Shown here: positions 1-6,499 of the stretch, in pieces
Position numbering within the stretch: position 1 is the first letter of the stretch
How the letters are laid out: every line of letters starts with the position of its first letter
DNA from: Rhodospirillales bacterium
GTDB taxonomy: Bacteria > Pseudomonadota > Alphaproteobacteria > Rhodospirillales_A > JACZKS01
Direction: 5' to 3'
DNA: 6,747 bases
Assembly (NCBI GenBank): GCA_018648445.1
Contig: JABGRG010000154.1
Coordinates: 1-6,747 of the forward strand
The notes under the pieces: generated by a model
The model's database searches: none
The model's input: the letters and a program-made list of their open reading frames with translations, nothing else
Told to the model about the DNA's origin: nothing
Translations under genes and position numbers: made by a program

Positions 1-42
1 CGACTGAAACAGAGGTCCGCAACCCTCTTCAAACACGTTCAT
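1..42 (-). CDS. Start of an unidentified gene, cut by the window edge
   Basis: An ATG at 42-40 on the minus strand opens a frame that runs off the left edge after 14 codons (MNVFEEGCGPLFQS). An AGAAGGA ribosome binding site at 56-50 sits 7 nt upstream, which is the main support for a real start. It follows the cupin gene after a 63-nt gap and is probably in the same transcript. This frame is the same as that of the cupin gene and stays open back to the cupin TGA stop, so the start cannot be fixed by frame alone. The fragment is too short to assign a family. Confidence 0.45.
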   Translation of the reverse strand, partial: MNVFEEGCGPLFQS

Positions 43-66
43 CGGATAGTCCTTCTCGAGAGGATA

Positions 67-99
67 GTCGCCGGGACCGCTGGTGCGCGTCCCGGCGAT
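67..99. other. GC-rich hairpin between the cupin gene and the next gene
   Basis: A perfect 9-bp inverted repeat, cgccgggac (69-77) and gtcccggcg (89-97), can be extended by a T-A pair (68/98) and a G-T pair (67/99). Three further pairs form inside the loop (78-80 with 85-87). It fills most of the gap between the cupin stop and the next start. No T-run follows on either strand, so it does not look like a complete intrinsic terminator. A transcript-stability or attenuating hairpin is more likely. The function is inferred only. Confidence 0.45.
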
Positions 100-105
100 G
101 GCGCA

Positions 106-948
106 TCAAGCCATAACGTAATCGTCGGAGTTTGCGACGTAGCCTTTTTGGATAAAATCCTGTCGTGCCGGAGCAAACACATCCAACAGAACATGCTGAA
201 CGTTTTCGATGGCTTCAGTCGTGTGGACCAGGCCGACGGAACTGATGAGAACGGATTTCCGGTTGGCCCTGGTGTGCACGTCGTCGCGCCACAGGTTTGC
301 GTTCTTTCCCCACGGAACACGAAGGTGATGAATGAAATCGCCCAGCATCGCCACCGACCCTTGCTCGAAATCCGGATGGTCGTGCGGTGTCAGATCGCTT
401 CTGTCGCGCACGCCGTGACGTTCGACCCAGTTGATGCTCATGGTGGCGCTTTGCAGGACCTTCATGGCCGAATTCTTGCCTTCAGTGGTGATCCCGTCAA
501 TTTCGATAACGGTGATGGTAGTGCTGCCGTCGGCCCGCTTCATGGGTTTGCCAACCGGCGCCACACGCGGATCAGCCGTTTCGTAAACGTCGCTGTTGAC
601 GATCTTGGGGGATGCCAGCTTGTCCGGGTCGGAAAACAGGCAGACGCACGACCCGACTTCGGCCATGGAAACCTGATACGTTCCCGGCGGCACGATGCAG
701 ACCGAACGTCCCTTGGCGACGGCCTTTTGCGATTGCCCCTCAATCGTGGCGCCGATTTCCGGCAGAACGACCATCGCTTCTTCGTCAGCCGTGATTTCGA
801 ACGCCCCACCGGCCTTCGTTACATCGACCCATTCGATGGCGAAATTCTGACCCCGGGCAAACCAATGGTCCGAAGACTCGCGGGCTTCCGGTTTTTCGTC
901 GGCGAATTCAACCAGACTGTGGGCGTGAACATTCTCGGCATTTACCAT
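106..948 (-). CDS. Bicupin-type protein of unknown function
   Basis: This 280-residue protein looks like two consecutive cupin (RmlC-like beta-barrel) domains. The first half (about residues 30-110) has the alternating strand and glycine pattern of a cupin but no metal-binding histidines. The second half carries a motif resembling cupin motif 1, H189-x-H191-xxx-E195, followed by a conserved glycine (G203). H242 or H252 could supply the remaining ligand. The segment LLDVFAPARQDF (254-265) matches the usual cupin ending of the DVFsPpRedF type. There is no signal peptide or membrane segment, so it is probably cytoplasmic. The start is supported by GGGAG 6 nt upstream (959-955). It lies 44 nt downstream of the BKACE gene and its TGA stop overlaps an ATG that leads only to a 25-codon frame. 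Cupins include dioxygenases, isomerases and binding proteins; which of these applies here is unknown. Confidence 0.8.
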   Translation of the reverse strand: MVNAENVHAHSLVEFADEKPEARESSDHWFARGQNFAIEWVDVTKAGGAFEITADEEAMVVLPEIGATIEGQSQKAVAKGRSVCIVPPGTYQVSMAEVGSCVCLFSDPDKLASPKIVNSDVYETADPRVAPVGKPMKRADGSTTITVIEIDGITTEGKNSAMKVLQSATMSINWVERHGVRDRSDLTPHDHPDFEQGSVAMLGDFIHHLRVPWGKNANLWRDDVHTRANRKSVLISSVGLVHTTEAIENVQHVLLDVFAPARQDFIQKGYVANSDDYVMA

Positions 949-960
949 AATTAACTCCCA
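949..960 (-). promoter_or_regulatory. Ribosome binding site of the cupin gene
   Basis: On the minus strand the sequence upstream of the ATG reads TGGGAGTTAATT. GGGAG (959-955) is 6 nt from the start codon, which supports the chosen start. The 44-nt gap to the BKACE gene is AT-rich with no clear terminator, so co-transcription is likely. Confidence 0.6.
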
Positions 961-992
961 ATTTTTTCATTCGTTCGTATCAAAAACGTAGT

Positions 993-1808
993 TTACCTTG
1001 GCTTCAGGCTAAGGATTTCGCGGGCCTCTTCCGGTGTCGCCACTTCGCGCCCAAATTCGGCGGCCAGTCTGACCATGCGTTCGACCAACTGTTCATTGGT
1101 GGCCAGCACGCCCCGGCTATAGTAGATGTTGTCTTCCAGCCCGACCCGGACGTGACCGCCCATCAGGATGGCGTGGGTGTTGATCGGAAGCTGCGCGCGG
1201 CCAATTCCGGATGTCGTCCACGTGCTGCCGGTTGGCAGGTTGCGCATCATGTGGACCATGTGATCGATCCCGAAAGGAATAGCGCCCGGAACACCCATGA
1301 CGAAGTTGAAGTGCATCGGGCTGGCAATCAGACCCTTGTCGCGCAAATTGAGGGCGTTTTGAATCATCGCGACGTCGAAGAGTTCTATCTCCGGCTTGAT
1401 GTCGAGATCCTTCATCTTGGACGCCAGTCCCTCAATAACCTCGGGTGAATTCATGAACACGAAATCGGGGAAATTCACCGTTCCCGTTGTCAGAGACGCC
1501 ATCTCCGGCACGCAATCGAGCCTCTGGGCACGGCTGTCCAGGTTGGTGCCGGCCCGTCCGCCGGTGGAGATCTGAAGGATCAAGCGGCTGCGCCTCCGAA
1601 GCGTCTCAACGACTTCGGCGAACAGCTCCGGATCGTCACTCGATTTTTCCGCAGCGTCGCGAACGTGGATGTGAACGAGGGCGGCGCCTGCGTCTTCGCA
1701 GCGAAGCGCGTTGTCGATGATCTCTTGCGTGGTGATTGGAACGTGCGGCGTATGTTCCTTGCGCGGAACGGAACCGACCGGCGCCACCGTGATGATTAAT
1801 TTCTCCAT
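993..1808 (-). CDS. Beta-keto acid cleavage enzyme (BKACE, DUF849)
   Basis: This 271-residue protein belongs to the BKACE family, whose founding member is 3-keto-5-aminohexanoate cleavage enzyme (Kce). The family condenses a beta-keto acid with acetyl-CoA and splits it into acetoacetate and a CoA ester in a zinc-dependent TIM barrel. Visible hallmarks are VHIHVRD (45-51), giving zinc ligands H46 and H48; STGG (81-84); LTTGTVNF (106-113); PEIELFD (139-145); and RVGLEDN (221-227), where E225 is the expected third zinc ligand. The length is close to the family norm. The N-terminal TPHVPIT replaces the more usual NPYLPIT-like segment near the substrate pocket, so the keto acid used may be atypical. 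The ATG start gives the typical MxKLIIT beginning. It lies 6 nt after the aldolase stop in the same frame, indicating an operon. The family is clear; the substrate is not. Confidence 0.92.
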   Translation of the reverse strand: MEKLIITVAPVGSVPRKEHTPHVPITTQEIIDNALRCEDAGAALVHIHVRDAAEKSSDDPELFAEVVETLRRRSRLILQISTGGRAGTNLDSRAQRLDCVPEMASLTTGTVNFPDFVFMNSPEVIEGLASKMKDLDIKPEIELFDVAMIQNALNLRDKGLIASPMHFNFVMGVPGAIPFGIDHMVHMMRNLPTGSTWTTSGIGRAQLPINTHAILMGGHVRVGLEDNIYYSRGVLATNEQLVERMVRLAAEFGREVATPEEAREILSLKPR

Positions 1809-1825
1809 CCTTCTCTACGCCTTCT
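1809..1825 (-). promoter_or_regulatory. Tandem AGAAGG sites before the BKACE start
   Basis: Two copies of AGAAGG precede the BKACE ATG on the minus strand. One at 1814-1809 abuts the start codon with no spacer. One at 1825-1820 lies 11 nt away, inside the last codons of the aldolase gene. The abutting copy is too close to act as a normal ribosome binding site, so initiation probably uses the distal copy, re-initiation after the aldolase TAG, or both. Confidence 0.4.
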
Positions 1826-2573
1826 TCGTCTCGGCAATGGCGCGCGCGCCATTCAGGATCAGGCTTTGCTCGGACCCGACAAACCCCATGGAAATGCCGC
1901 GCTTGCGAACTCCGGCGATAGCCCCGGTGCCACCAACGAAACCGGCGACCGGCTTGCCCGCTTTCTTCCCGGCGGCGACGATCTTGTCATATGCGTTTTC
2001 GACAATTTCGTCACTGGGATCGGAAGCACCAAAGCCGACGGTCAGATCGGCTTTGCCGATAAACAGCGCGTCGATCCCGTCCACCTGGGCAATTTCGTCG
2101 ACGGCCTCCACACCGGAGGGATCCTCGATTTGTGCGATGACGATGTTCTGGGTACGATTGTACTCGATAATCTCGGAACGCGGGCGAGTACCGAATGCAC
2201 CCATGCGGGTGGTTCCGGCGTAACCTCTTCCGCCGTCGCCGAAGTGTGCCCAGAGCGCCACCTGCTTCGCCTTCTCGACCGAGTCGACATGGGGAACGAG
2301 AATACCCGTTGCGCCCGAATCGAGAACCTGCAGGATCGGCGCCGGAGCGGCATGGGAAATGCGGACCAGACTGGGCAACCCGTGCGCTTTCGCCATGGCC
2401 AGGCACACATCCAAACGCGCCCGGTCGAACGCGGAATGTTCGGAATCCAGGCAGACAAAATCGATGCCCGACAACGCCAGAACTTCAATGACCTCATAAG
2501 CCGGCGTTTTCACAAACAGACCGACAAGAAACTCCAGATTATTCAGCCGCTCACGCAGCGTTGCTTCCGACAT
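1815..2573 (-). CDS. HpcH/HpaI family class II aldolase
   Basis: This 252-residue protein matches the HpcH/HpaI aldolase family (4-hydroxy-2-oxoheptanedioate and 2-keto-3-deoxy-L-rhamnonate aldolases). These metal-dependent TIM-barrel enzymes reversibly split 2-keto-4-hydroxy acids into pyruvate or a related oxoacid plus an aldehyde. The catalytic set known from HpaI (H45, R70, Q147, E149, D175) is present with a one-residue shift: H46 in LDSEHSAFD, R71 in LVRIS, Q148 and E150 in AQIED, and D176 in FIGKADL. The last motif has lysine where the family usually has proline (FIGP). Length is normal for the family. The ATG is supported by GAGGA 9 nt upstream. It is the first gene of the left-hand unit, divergent from the IclR gene and 6 nt ahead of BKACE. 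It should act in the cytoplasm on an intermediate shared with BKACE. The physiological substrate is unknown. Confidence 0.9.
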   Translation of the reverse strand: MSEATLRERLNNLEFLVGLFVKTPAYEVIEVLALSGIDFVCLDSEHSAFDRARLDVCLAMAKAHGLPSLVRISHAAPAPILQVLDSGATGILVPHVDSVEKAKQVALWAHFGDGGRGYAGTTRMGAFGTRPRSEIIEYNRTQNIVIAQIEDPSGVEAVDEIAQVDGIDALFIGKADLTVGFGASDPSDEIVENAYDKIVAAGKKAGKPVAGFVGGTGAIAGVRKRGISMGFVGSEQSLILNGARAIAETKKA

Positions 2574-2638
2574 GATTTGATTTCCTCACCATTTCTAACG
2601 CGGGCCAAACGTTTTTCGTTTTGTGACCGCTGAGTGGA

Positions 2639-2657
2639 ACCCGCCAATGTAGCGGGT
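2639..2657. promoter_or_regulatory. Inverted repeat, candidate operator
   Basis: ACCCGC (2639-2644) and GCGGGT (2652-2657) form a perfect 6-bp inverted repeat with a 7-nt spacer. It begins 3 nt downstream of the predicted minus-strand -10 box and covers the expected transcription start of the aldolase operon. That is a typical place for a repressor operator. The IclR protein encoded next door is the obvious candidate binder, but this is inference. Confidence 0.4.
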
Positions 2658-2660
2658 CGT

Positions 2661-2690
2661 ATTGTAATCTGCGGGGGGAAACGGCGGCAA
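2661..2690 (-). promoter_or_regulatory. Predicted promoter of the aldolase-BKACE-cupin operon
   Basis: On the minus strand TTGCCG (2690-2685, 4 of 6 matches to the sigma-70 -35 box) is followed after 18 bp by TACAAT (2666-2661, 5 of 6 matches to the -10 box). Transcription would start near 2654, about 80 nt upstream of the aldolase ATG. This is the best sigma-70-like match I see in the divergent region. Confidence 0.45.
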
Positions 2691-2711
2691 TTCGACGCCC
2701 CCTTCATTTCA

Positions 2712-2741
2712 TTGTGTGAAACGCTACGGCGTTCGTTTATC
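2712..2741 (+). promoter_or_regulatory. Weak candidate promoter of the IclR gene, with a short palindrome
   Basis: TTGTGT (2712-2717) and TTTATC (2736-2741) are separated by 18 bp, each matching only half of the sigma-70 consensus. Between them lies the palindrome AACGC-tacg-GCGTT (2720-2733), which could be a site for autoregulation. The match is weak. Confidence 0.2.
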
Positions 2742-2796
2742 TTCTTTACCGTTGATCCGCTCCGCTCCGACCGATAACCAGTTGGAAACAAAGCCG

Positions 2797-3597
2797 ATGC
2801 CGTCTTTTCAACCCGTGCGATCCGTAATGCGCTCATTGGCTATCCTTCAGGAACTGAACCGCCGACCGGTTGCGAGCATCGCCCAGTTGCACGGCGCGAC
2901 GGGTCTTCCAAAACCGACCATCGTGCGCCTCTTGGAAACGCTGGTCGCCGCCGGTTATGTATCGAACGATCCGCATCACGGCGGCTATCAAGTGACCTCG
3001 TTGGTAACATCGTTAAGTTCCGGTTTTCATGGCGATGTGATCGCCGTGGAAGCGGCGCGGCCGTGGGCGGTGCAACTGACCAATCGCCTGTTATGGCCGG
3101 TGGGCATTGCCGTGCTGGATCGGGATGCCGTCAAGGTCCGTTTCAGCACCATTGCGGAAAGCCCGATTTCTCCATTCCATGCAACCATCAACATGCGCTT
3201 AAGCTTGGTTTCACGGGCAATGGGCCGGGCATATTTGGCGTTCTGCCCGGCTGCGGAACGGCGACTTCTGTTGGAAATGCTCGTCAGCTCGACCGATCCC
3301 GAGGACGGCCTCGCAAAAAACGCTAGCCGTTTTAGCGCGTTGCTACAAACCATCAGGCGCCAGGGATTTGCCGAACGGGACCCCATGGTCCAACCACATT
3401 CGTCCGGCACAATAGCTGTTCCAATTTTTTCGCAGAACCGCGTTCTAGCAACCATCTGCATGACCTACTTCACCTCCGCCGTGTCCAGGTCGGAGGCTGT
3501 TAAACGCTTCGTCGGCCCGCTCCAGGCCACGGCCCGGAACATCGAAGAGTCGGTCGTATTGTTGCAAGTCGACGCCCATCCGAACGACCTGAGTTAA
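2797..3597 (+). CDS. IclR-family transcriptional regulator
   Basis: This 266-residue protein has the two-domain IclR layout. An N-terminal winged helix-turn-helix covers about residues 6-65, starting with PVRSVMRSLAIL, with the recognition helix in LPKPTIVRLLETL (37-49) and the wing at GYVSNDPHHGGYQV. A C-terminal effector-binding domain (about 80-255) includes SRAMGRAYLAF (139-149). The N-terminal pattern resembles the MhpR-type branch, whose characterised member controls aromatic acid breakdown. I chose ATG 2797, with GGAAA 8 nt upstream, because it places the first helix where the family starts. A GTG at 2716 would add 27 residues with no family resemblance and overlaps the likely promoter. 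It is divergent from the aldolase operon and converges on the oxidoreductase, so it probably controls one or both units in response to a pathway intermediate. Whether it represses or activates is not visible. Confidence 0.9.
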   Translation: MPSFQPVRSVMRSLAILQELNRRPVASIAQLHGATGLPKPTIVRLLETLVAAGYVSNDPHHGGYQVTSLVTSLSSGFHGDVIAVEAARPWAVQLTNRLLWPVGIAVLDRDAVKVRFSTIAESPISPFHATINMRLSLVSRAMGRAYLAFCPAAERRLLLEMLVSSTDPEDGLAKNASRFSALLQTIRRQGFAERDPMVQPHSSGTIAVPIFSQNRVLATICMTYFTSAVSRSEAVKRFVGPLQATARNIEESVVLLQVDAHPNDLS

Positions 3598-3602
3598 AGC
3601 CA

Positions 3603-4586
3603 TCACGCGTCCGCCATCTTCAGCACGATTTTTCCGATCTGCCGGTTGTCATCAAGCACCTGATGGGCTTGCCGCACATCGGTGAAATCGAATACCGACT
3701 GGACGAACGTTTTTATCTCTCGCGACGCCAGACGTGGCCAAACGTGGCGCTCCAGGGATTGTGCAACTGCGCCCTTTTGCTCGGCCGTGCGCGGGCGCAA
3801 GGTAGAACCCGTCAACGTCAGGCGTCGGCGAAATATGTCGTGGACATTGACGTCCACGTGCTTGCCCCGATGGGTGGCGATCAGAACAAGACGCCCATCC
3901 ACATTGAGCATCGCCAACTCGTCCGCCAAATAGTCACCGGCCTGGGAATCGAGGATAACGTCAACACCGCCGGTGGCCGCGCCGACTAAGGTTCGCCAAT
4001 TCTCGGTCTTGTAGTTGAACACATGATCGGCACCGAATTGACGGCAGAATTCGCGTTTTTCCTCATCGCCGACGGTGGCCGCTACAACCGCATTTCGCAG
4101 CACCTTGGCCATCTGAATGGCTGCCAGCCCCACTCCGCTGGTGCCGCCCTGAACGAACAGAACCTCGCCTTCGCACAATCCGCCGCGATCGAACACATTG
4201 GTCCAGGCCGTGAAAAACACTTCCGGAAGGGATGCCGCTTCCTCGATGCTCAAACCATCGGGTGCCGGCAAGCACTGAGGTTCGGGAACGGCGCAATACT
4301 CTGCATAGGAACCGCCAGCGACGAGGGCGCATACCACATCGCCCACCGACCAGCGAGTTACCGAAGCACCAACCGCAGCGATGGTTCCCGCCAGATCAAG
4401 GCCCAAAATATCGGTTACCCCCGGCGGCGGCGGATAAAGCCCCTGACGTTGCCGGATGTCGGGCCGGTTCACACCAACCGCCTGAACCCGGATCAGCACT
4501 TCGTCAGCCTCGATTTGCGGGATCGGGCGATCCACAAATTCGAGGGCTTCCGGTCCTCCCGGCGTTGGGGCGACGACGGCTTTCAT
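3603..4586 (-). CDS. NAD(P)H quinone oxidoreductase, PIG3-type MDR family
   Basis: This 327-residue protein belongs to the medium-chain dehydrogenase/reductase superfamily, close to the PIG3 quinone oxidoreductases. Diagnostic segments are VNRPDIRQRQGLYPPPPG (39-56), LGLDLAG (61-67) and the nucleotide-binding motif VQGGTSGVGLAAIQMAK (145-161), where the family usually has HGG instead of QGG. GSTLRPRT (260-267) is also typical. The structural and catalytic zinc ligands of alcohol dehydrogenases are absent, as expected for zinc-independent quinone or enoyl reductases. It would reduce quinones or alpha,beta-unsaturated carbonyls with NAD(P)H in the cytoplasm. It begins 1 nt after the dehydrogenase stop, so the two are probably translationally coupled; upstream there is only a weak GGTGAG-like site. 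Its stop is 5 nt from the end of the convergent IclR gene. Its role in the cluster may be reduction of an unsaturated intermediate. Confidence 0.9.
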   Translation of the reverse strand: MKAVVAPTPGGPEALEFVDRPIPQIEADEVLIRVQAVGVNRPDIRQRQGLYPPPPGVTDILGLDLAGTIAAVGASVTRWSVGDVVCALVAGGSYAEYCAVPEPQCLPAPDGLSIEEAASLPEVFFTAWTNVFDRGGLCEGEVLFVQGGTSGVGLAAIQMAKVLRNAVVAATVGDEEKREFCRQFGADHVFNYKTENWRTLVGAATGGVDVILDSQAGDYLADELAMLNVDGRLVLIATHRGKHVDVNVHDIFRRRLTLTGSTLRPRTAEQKGAVAQSLERHVWPRLASREIKTFVQSVFDFTDVRQAHQVLDDNRQIGKIVLKMADA

Positions 4587-4587
4587 T

Positions 4588-5565
4588 TTACGGCACGCTC
4601 ACCACGTTTTCCGGCGCACCCTGACGCCACGCCGCCACATTTTCCAGAACGATCCGGCTTCTGCGCATGAACGCTTCACGGGTCGCGAAGGCCATGTGCG
4701 GGGTTAGCAGCGTGTTGGGCGCATCGAGCAGCGGATGCTCGGGCGGTAACGGTGGCCGGACGTCCAGCGTATCAAGGCAGGCACCGGCAAGCCGCTGTTC
4801 ACGAAGCGCCTCGGCAAGCGCTGCGTTATCGACAAGCTGACCGCGCGCCGTGTTGACCAGGATCGCCGAAGGTTTCATCAATCCCAGCCTGCGCGCGTCA
4901 AGCAGGCAGTTCGTTTGGTCGGTCAGTGGTAAATGAAGGGAAACCACGTCACTGCGCGACAAAAGATCATCCAGGTCGGTGTACTCCAGCCCCAGGGCGA
5001 TCGCTTCATCACGGTGTTTCAGATCGAAGCCGAGCAGCGGGCAGCCAAAGCCCTTGAGCAAACCGGCCAAACGCAGGCCAATATTGCCGGTGCCGACGAA
5101 CCCCACGGTGCGGCCCGCCAGTTCGCCACCGGCCAGTCCCTGCCAGGTACGCCCGCCACGCGCAGCCGTATCACCTTCGGTAAGTTTGCGCAGGAATGCC
5201 AGAATGAGACCGAGGGCAAACTCGGCCACCGCCGGTGTCGAGTAGTCGGGGGCGTAGCTGACCGTTATTCCTGCTTCTTTGCAAGCGACGAGATCGATCC
5301 GATCGGTGCCGGTGAACGACAGAAACAGGGCCCGAAGTTTCGGGCAACCCTCGACCACTTCACGGGGAAATGGCAGATTGGAAATGATGACGACATCAGC
5401 GTCTTGCGCGCAAGCGATCATCGCCGATGGTTCGGCCGCGACCGATAAATGAAAATCGAACGAAACCCCTTCGCCGATGATCTCCTCGGTCATTGTCTGG
5501 ATTTGCTCTTCCGAAGCCCCCAAGGGTCCCAGCACCGCAATTCGCAAGTTTTCAGCCTTTCCCAC
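4588..5565 (-). CDS. D-2-hydroxyacid dehydrogenase-family protein lacking the catalytic Glu
   Basis: This 325-residue protein has the fold of NAD-dependent D-2-hydroxyacid dehydrogenases (phosphoglycerate, glycerate and hydroxypyruvate dehydrogenase group), which interconvert 2-hydroxy and 2-keto acids. It shows VGFVGTGNIG (154-163, Rossmann motif), an acidic residue D181 that favours NAD over NADP, the catalytic R241 in NTARG, and the catalytic H290 in LLTPHMAF. The expected glutamate in the DVFxxEP motif is replaced: the segment reads LDTLDVRPPLPPEHPLL (264-280), with R270 at the Glu position. The codon there is CGG, clear on the strand. Start is GTG, sharing one base with the TAG stop of the hydrolase gene (5565), with GGAAG 4 nt before the stop-start junction. 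It may have altered activity or use a different acid-base partner. Family assignment is firm; the reaction is not. Confidence 0.88.
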   Translation of the reverse strand: MGKAENLRIAVLGPLGASEEQIQTMTEEIIGEGVSFDFHLSVAAEPSAMIACAQDADVVIISNLPFPREVVEGCPKLRALFLSFTGTDRIDLVACKEAGITVSYAPDYSTPAVAEFALGLILAFLRKLTEGDTAARGGRTWQGLAGGELAGRTVGFVGTGNIGLRLAGLLKGFGCPLLGFDLKHRDEAIALGLEYTDLDDLLSRSDVVSLHLPLTDQTNCLLDARRLGLMKPSAILVNTARGQLVDNAALAEALREQRLAGACLDTLDVRPPLPPEHPLLDAPNTLLTPHMAFATREAFMRRSRIVLENVAAWRQGAPENVVSVP

Positions 5566-6464
5566 TATTCTTCCAATCCCAGGAGTTTTCGGGCGTTTCC
5601 GCCGACGACCAAACGCACCTCTTCGTCAGAAAGACCCATCTTCAGCATGGCTTCGATGAATTCCCGGAAGCCCTGAATTGGCCTCGGACGACCGACCTGC
5701 CCCATGTCCGATCCGAGGCAGCTATGCTCGGCGCCCACTTCCCGGATCATTTCGAAAAGATATTCATGGGTCAGCTTCTTGGAATAGATCAGGGTGTAAC
5801 TGTGTTCGAGCAAAATTCCCTGACTGGCGTAGTCCCGCATTTCATCGATGGTGAGCATGTGGATGTGTTCGGGATGCGGCAGCAAGATGCGTTTCACGCC
5901 GCAACGCTTGGCCTCTGCGATAATCGCATCGACCTCGGGCCGGGATACGTGACCAATTCCAAGAACCGCATCGGCCGCCGCGATAAGTTCGCAGATGGTC
6001 GTCATTTGCGGCAGAAGTTTGCCATCATCGCCGGTAATCGTAAGGTGAGGTTCGGGAAGCAATTTGACGGATGCTTTTGGACTGGTATTAGCGATGTTCT
6101 GTGTCGCCATCCAGGCGTGGAATTCCTTGTGTTTCTTGGCCGAGAACGTCGGCATCCAAATAATCTTGGCGCCATACTTAAGTGCCGCCTCGACCGTGAA
6201 TTCACTCGGACCACCGGTCGCGTTATTGAGAACCAAACTGCCGAAAACCTTCAGCGAACTGTCCGCAGGCAGGATGTGCTTGTTGATAAGATAGGCCGGA
6301 ACAGCCGTCATGCTGTGCTGGTCCTTCAGAACCAGTGCGCTCATACCAGCGGCGGCGGCATCCTTCGCCGCTTCCACGTGGTCGAGAAGACGGTCGAAAA
6401 TTCCGGGGCCGGAATGGCTGTGCATGTCCACGGCCCCTTGGAGAAGTTCTTCGGTTTTATTCAC
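5565..6464 (-). CDS. DUF6282-type metal-dependent hydrolase
   Basis: This 299-residue protein resembles the DUF6282 group of the amidohydrolase (TIM-barrel) superfamily, whose activity is poorly characterised. It has an N-terminal metal motif VDMHSHSGPG (12-21; H15 and H17), K47 in LVLKDQH as a possible carbamylated lysine with H50 nearby, H172 in GIGHVS, H197 and H200 in LLPHPEHIH, H221 in LEHSY, and the late aspartate D253 in CLGSDMGQ. The C-terminus GGNARKLLGL is the usual amidohydrolase ending. It lacks a signal peptide and is probably cytoplasmic. Start is GTG at 6464 with AAGGA 10 nt upstream; the next methionine lies next to the metal motif and would remove the first strand. It is followed by the dehydrogenase with a one-base overlap (TAGTG) and preceded at 35 nt by the membrane protein end. 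It may hydrolyse a lactone, amide or ester of the imported substrate, by inference. Confidence 0.85.
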   Translation of the reverse strand: MNKTEELLQGAVDMHSHSGPGIFDRLLDHVEAAKDAAAAGMSALVLKDQHSMTAVPAYLINKHILPADSSLKVFGSLVLNNATGGPSEFTVEAALKYGAKIIWMPTFSAKKHKEFHAWMATQNIANTSPKASVKLLPEPHLTITGDDGKLLPQMTTICELIAAADAVLGIGHVSRPEVDAIIAEAKRCGVKRILLPHPEHIHMLTIDEMRDYASQGILLEHSYTLIYSKKLTHEYLFEMIREVGAEHSCLGSDMGQVGRPRPIQGFREFIEAMLKMGLSDEEVRLVVGGNARKLLGLEE

Positions 6465-6499
6465 TTTCCGATTTTCCTTTCGACGCTGATCGGGGATCC

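Noticed and set aside
69..97. Intrinsic terminator after the cupin gene
   Set aside because: The stem is strong but no T-run follows on the minus strand, and another gene seems to begin only 27 nt further on.
29..106. Short frame starting at the ATG that overlaps the cupin stop (TGATG)
   Set aside because: It ends after 25 codons, is rich in Arg and Ser, and runs through the hairpin. The ATG at 42 has a better-placed ribosome binding site.
148..954. A 268-codon open frame on the plus strand opposite the cupin gene
   Set aside because: The opposite strand has a good ribosome binding site and cupin motifs. The plus-strand translation is rich in Arg, His and Asp with no family resemblance.
1866..2633. 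A 255-codon open frame on the plus strand opposite the aldolase
   Set aside because: The aldolase on the minus strand keeps all five catalytic residues. The plus-strand frame runs into the divergent promoter region and has no recognisable motif.
2716..2796. GTG start extending the IclR protein by 27 residues
   Set aside because: The extra residues have no family resemblance and cover the probable promoter, while ATG 2797 has a reasonable ribosome binding site and fits the usual family N-terminus.
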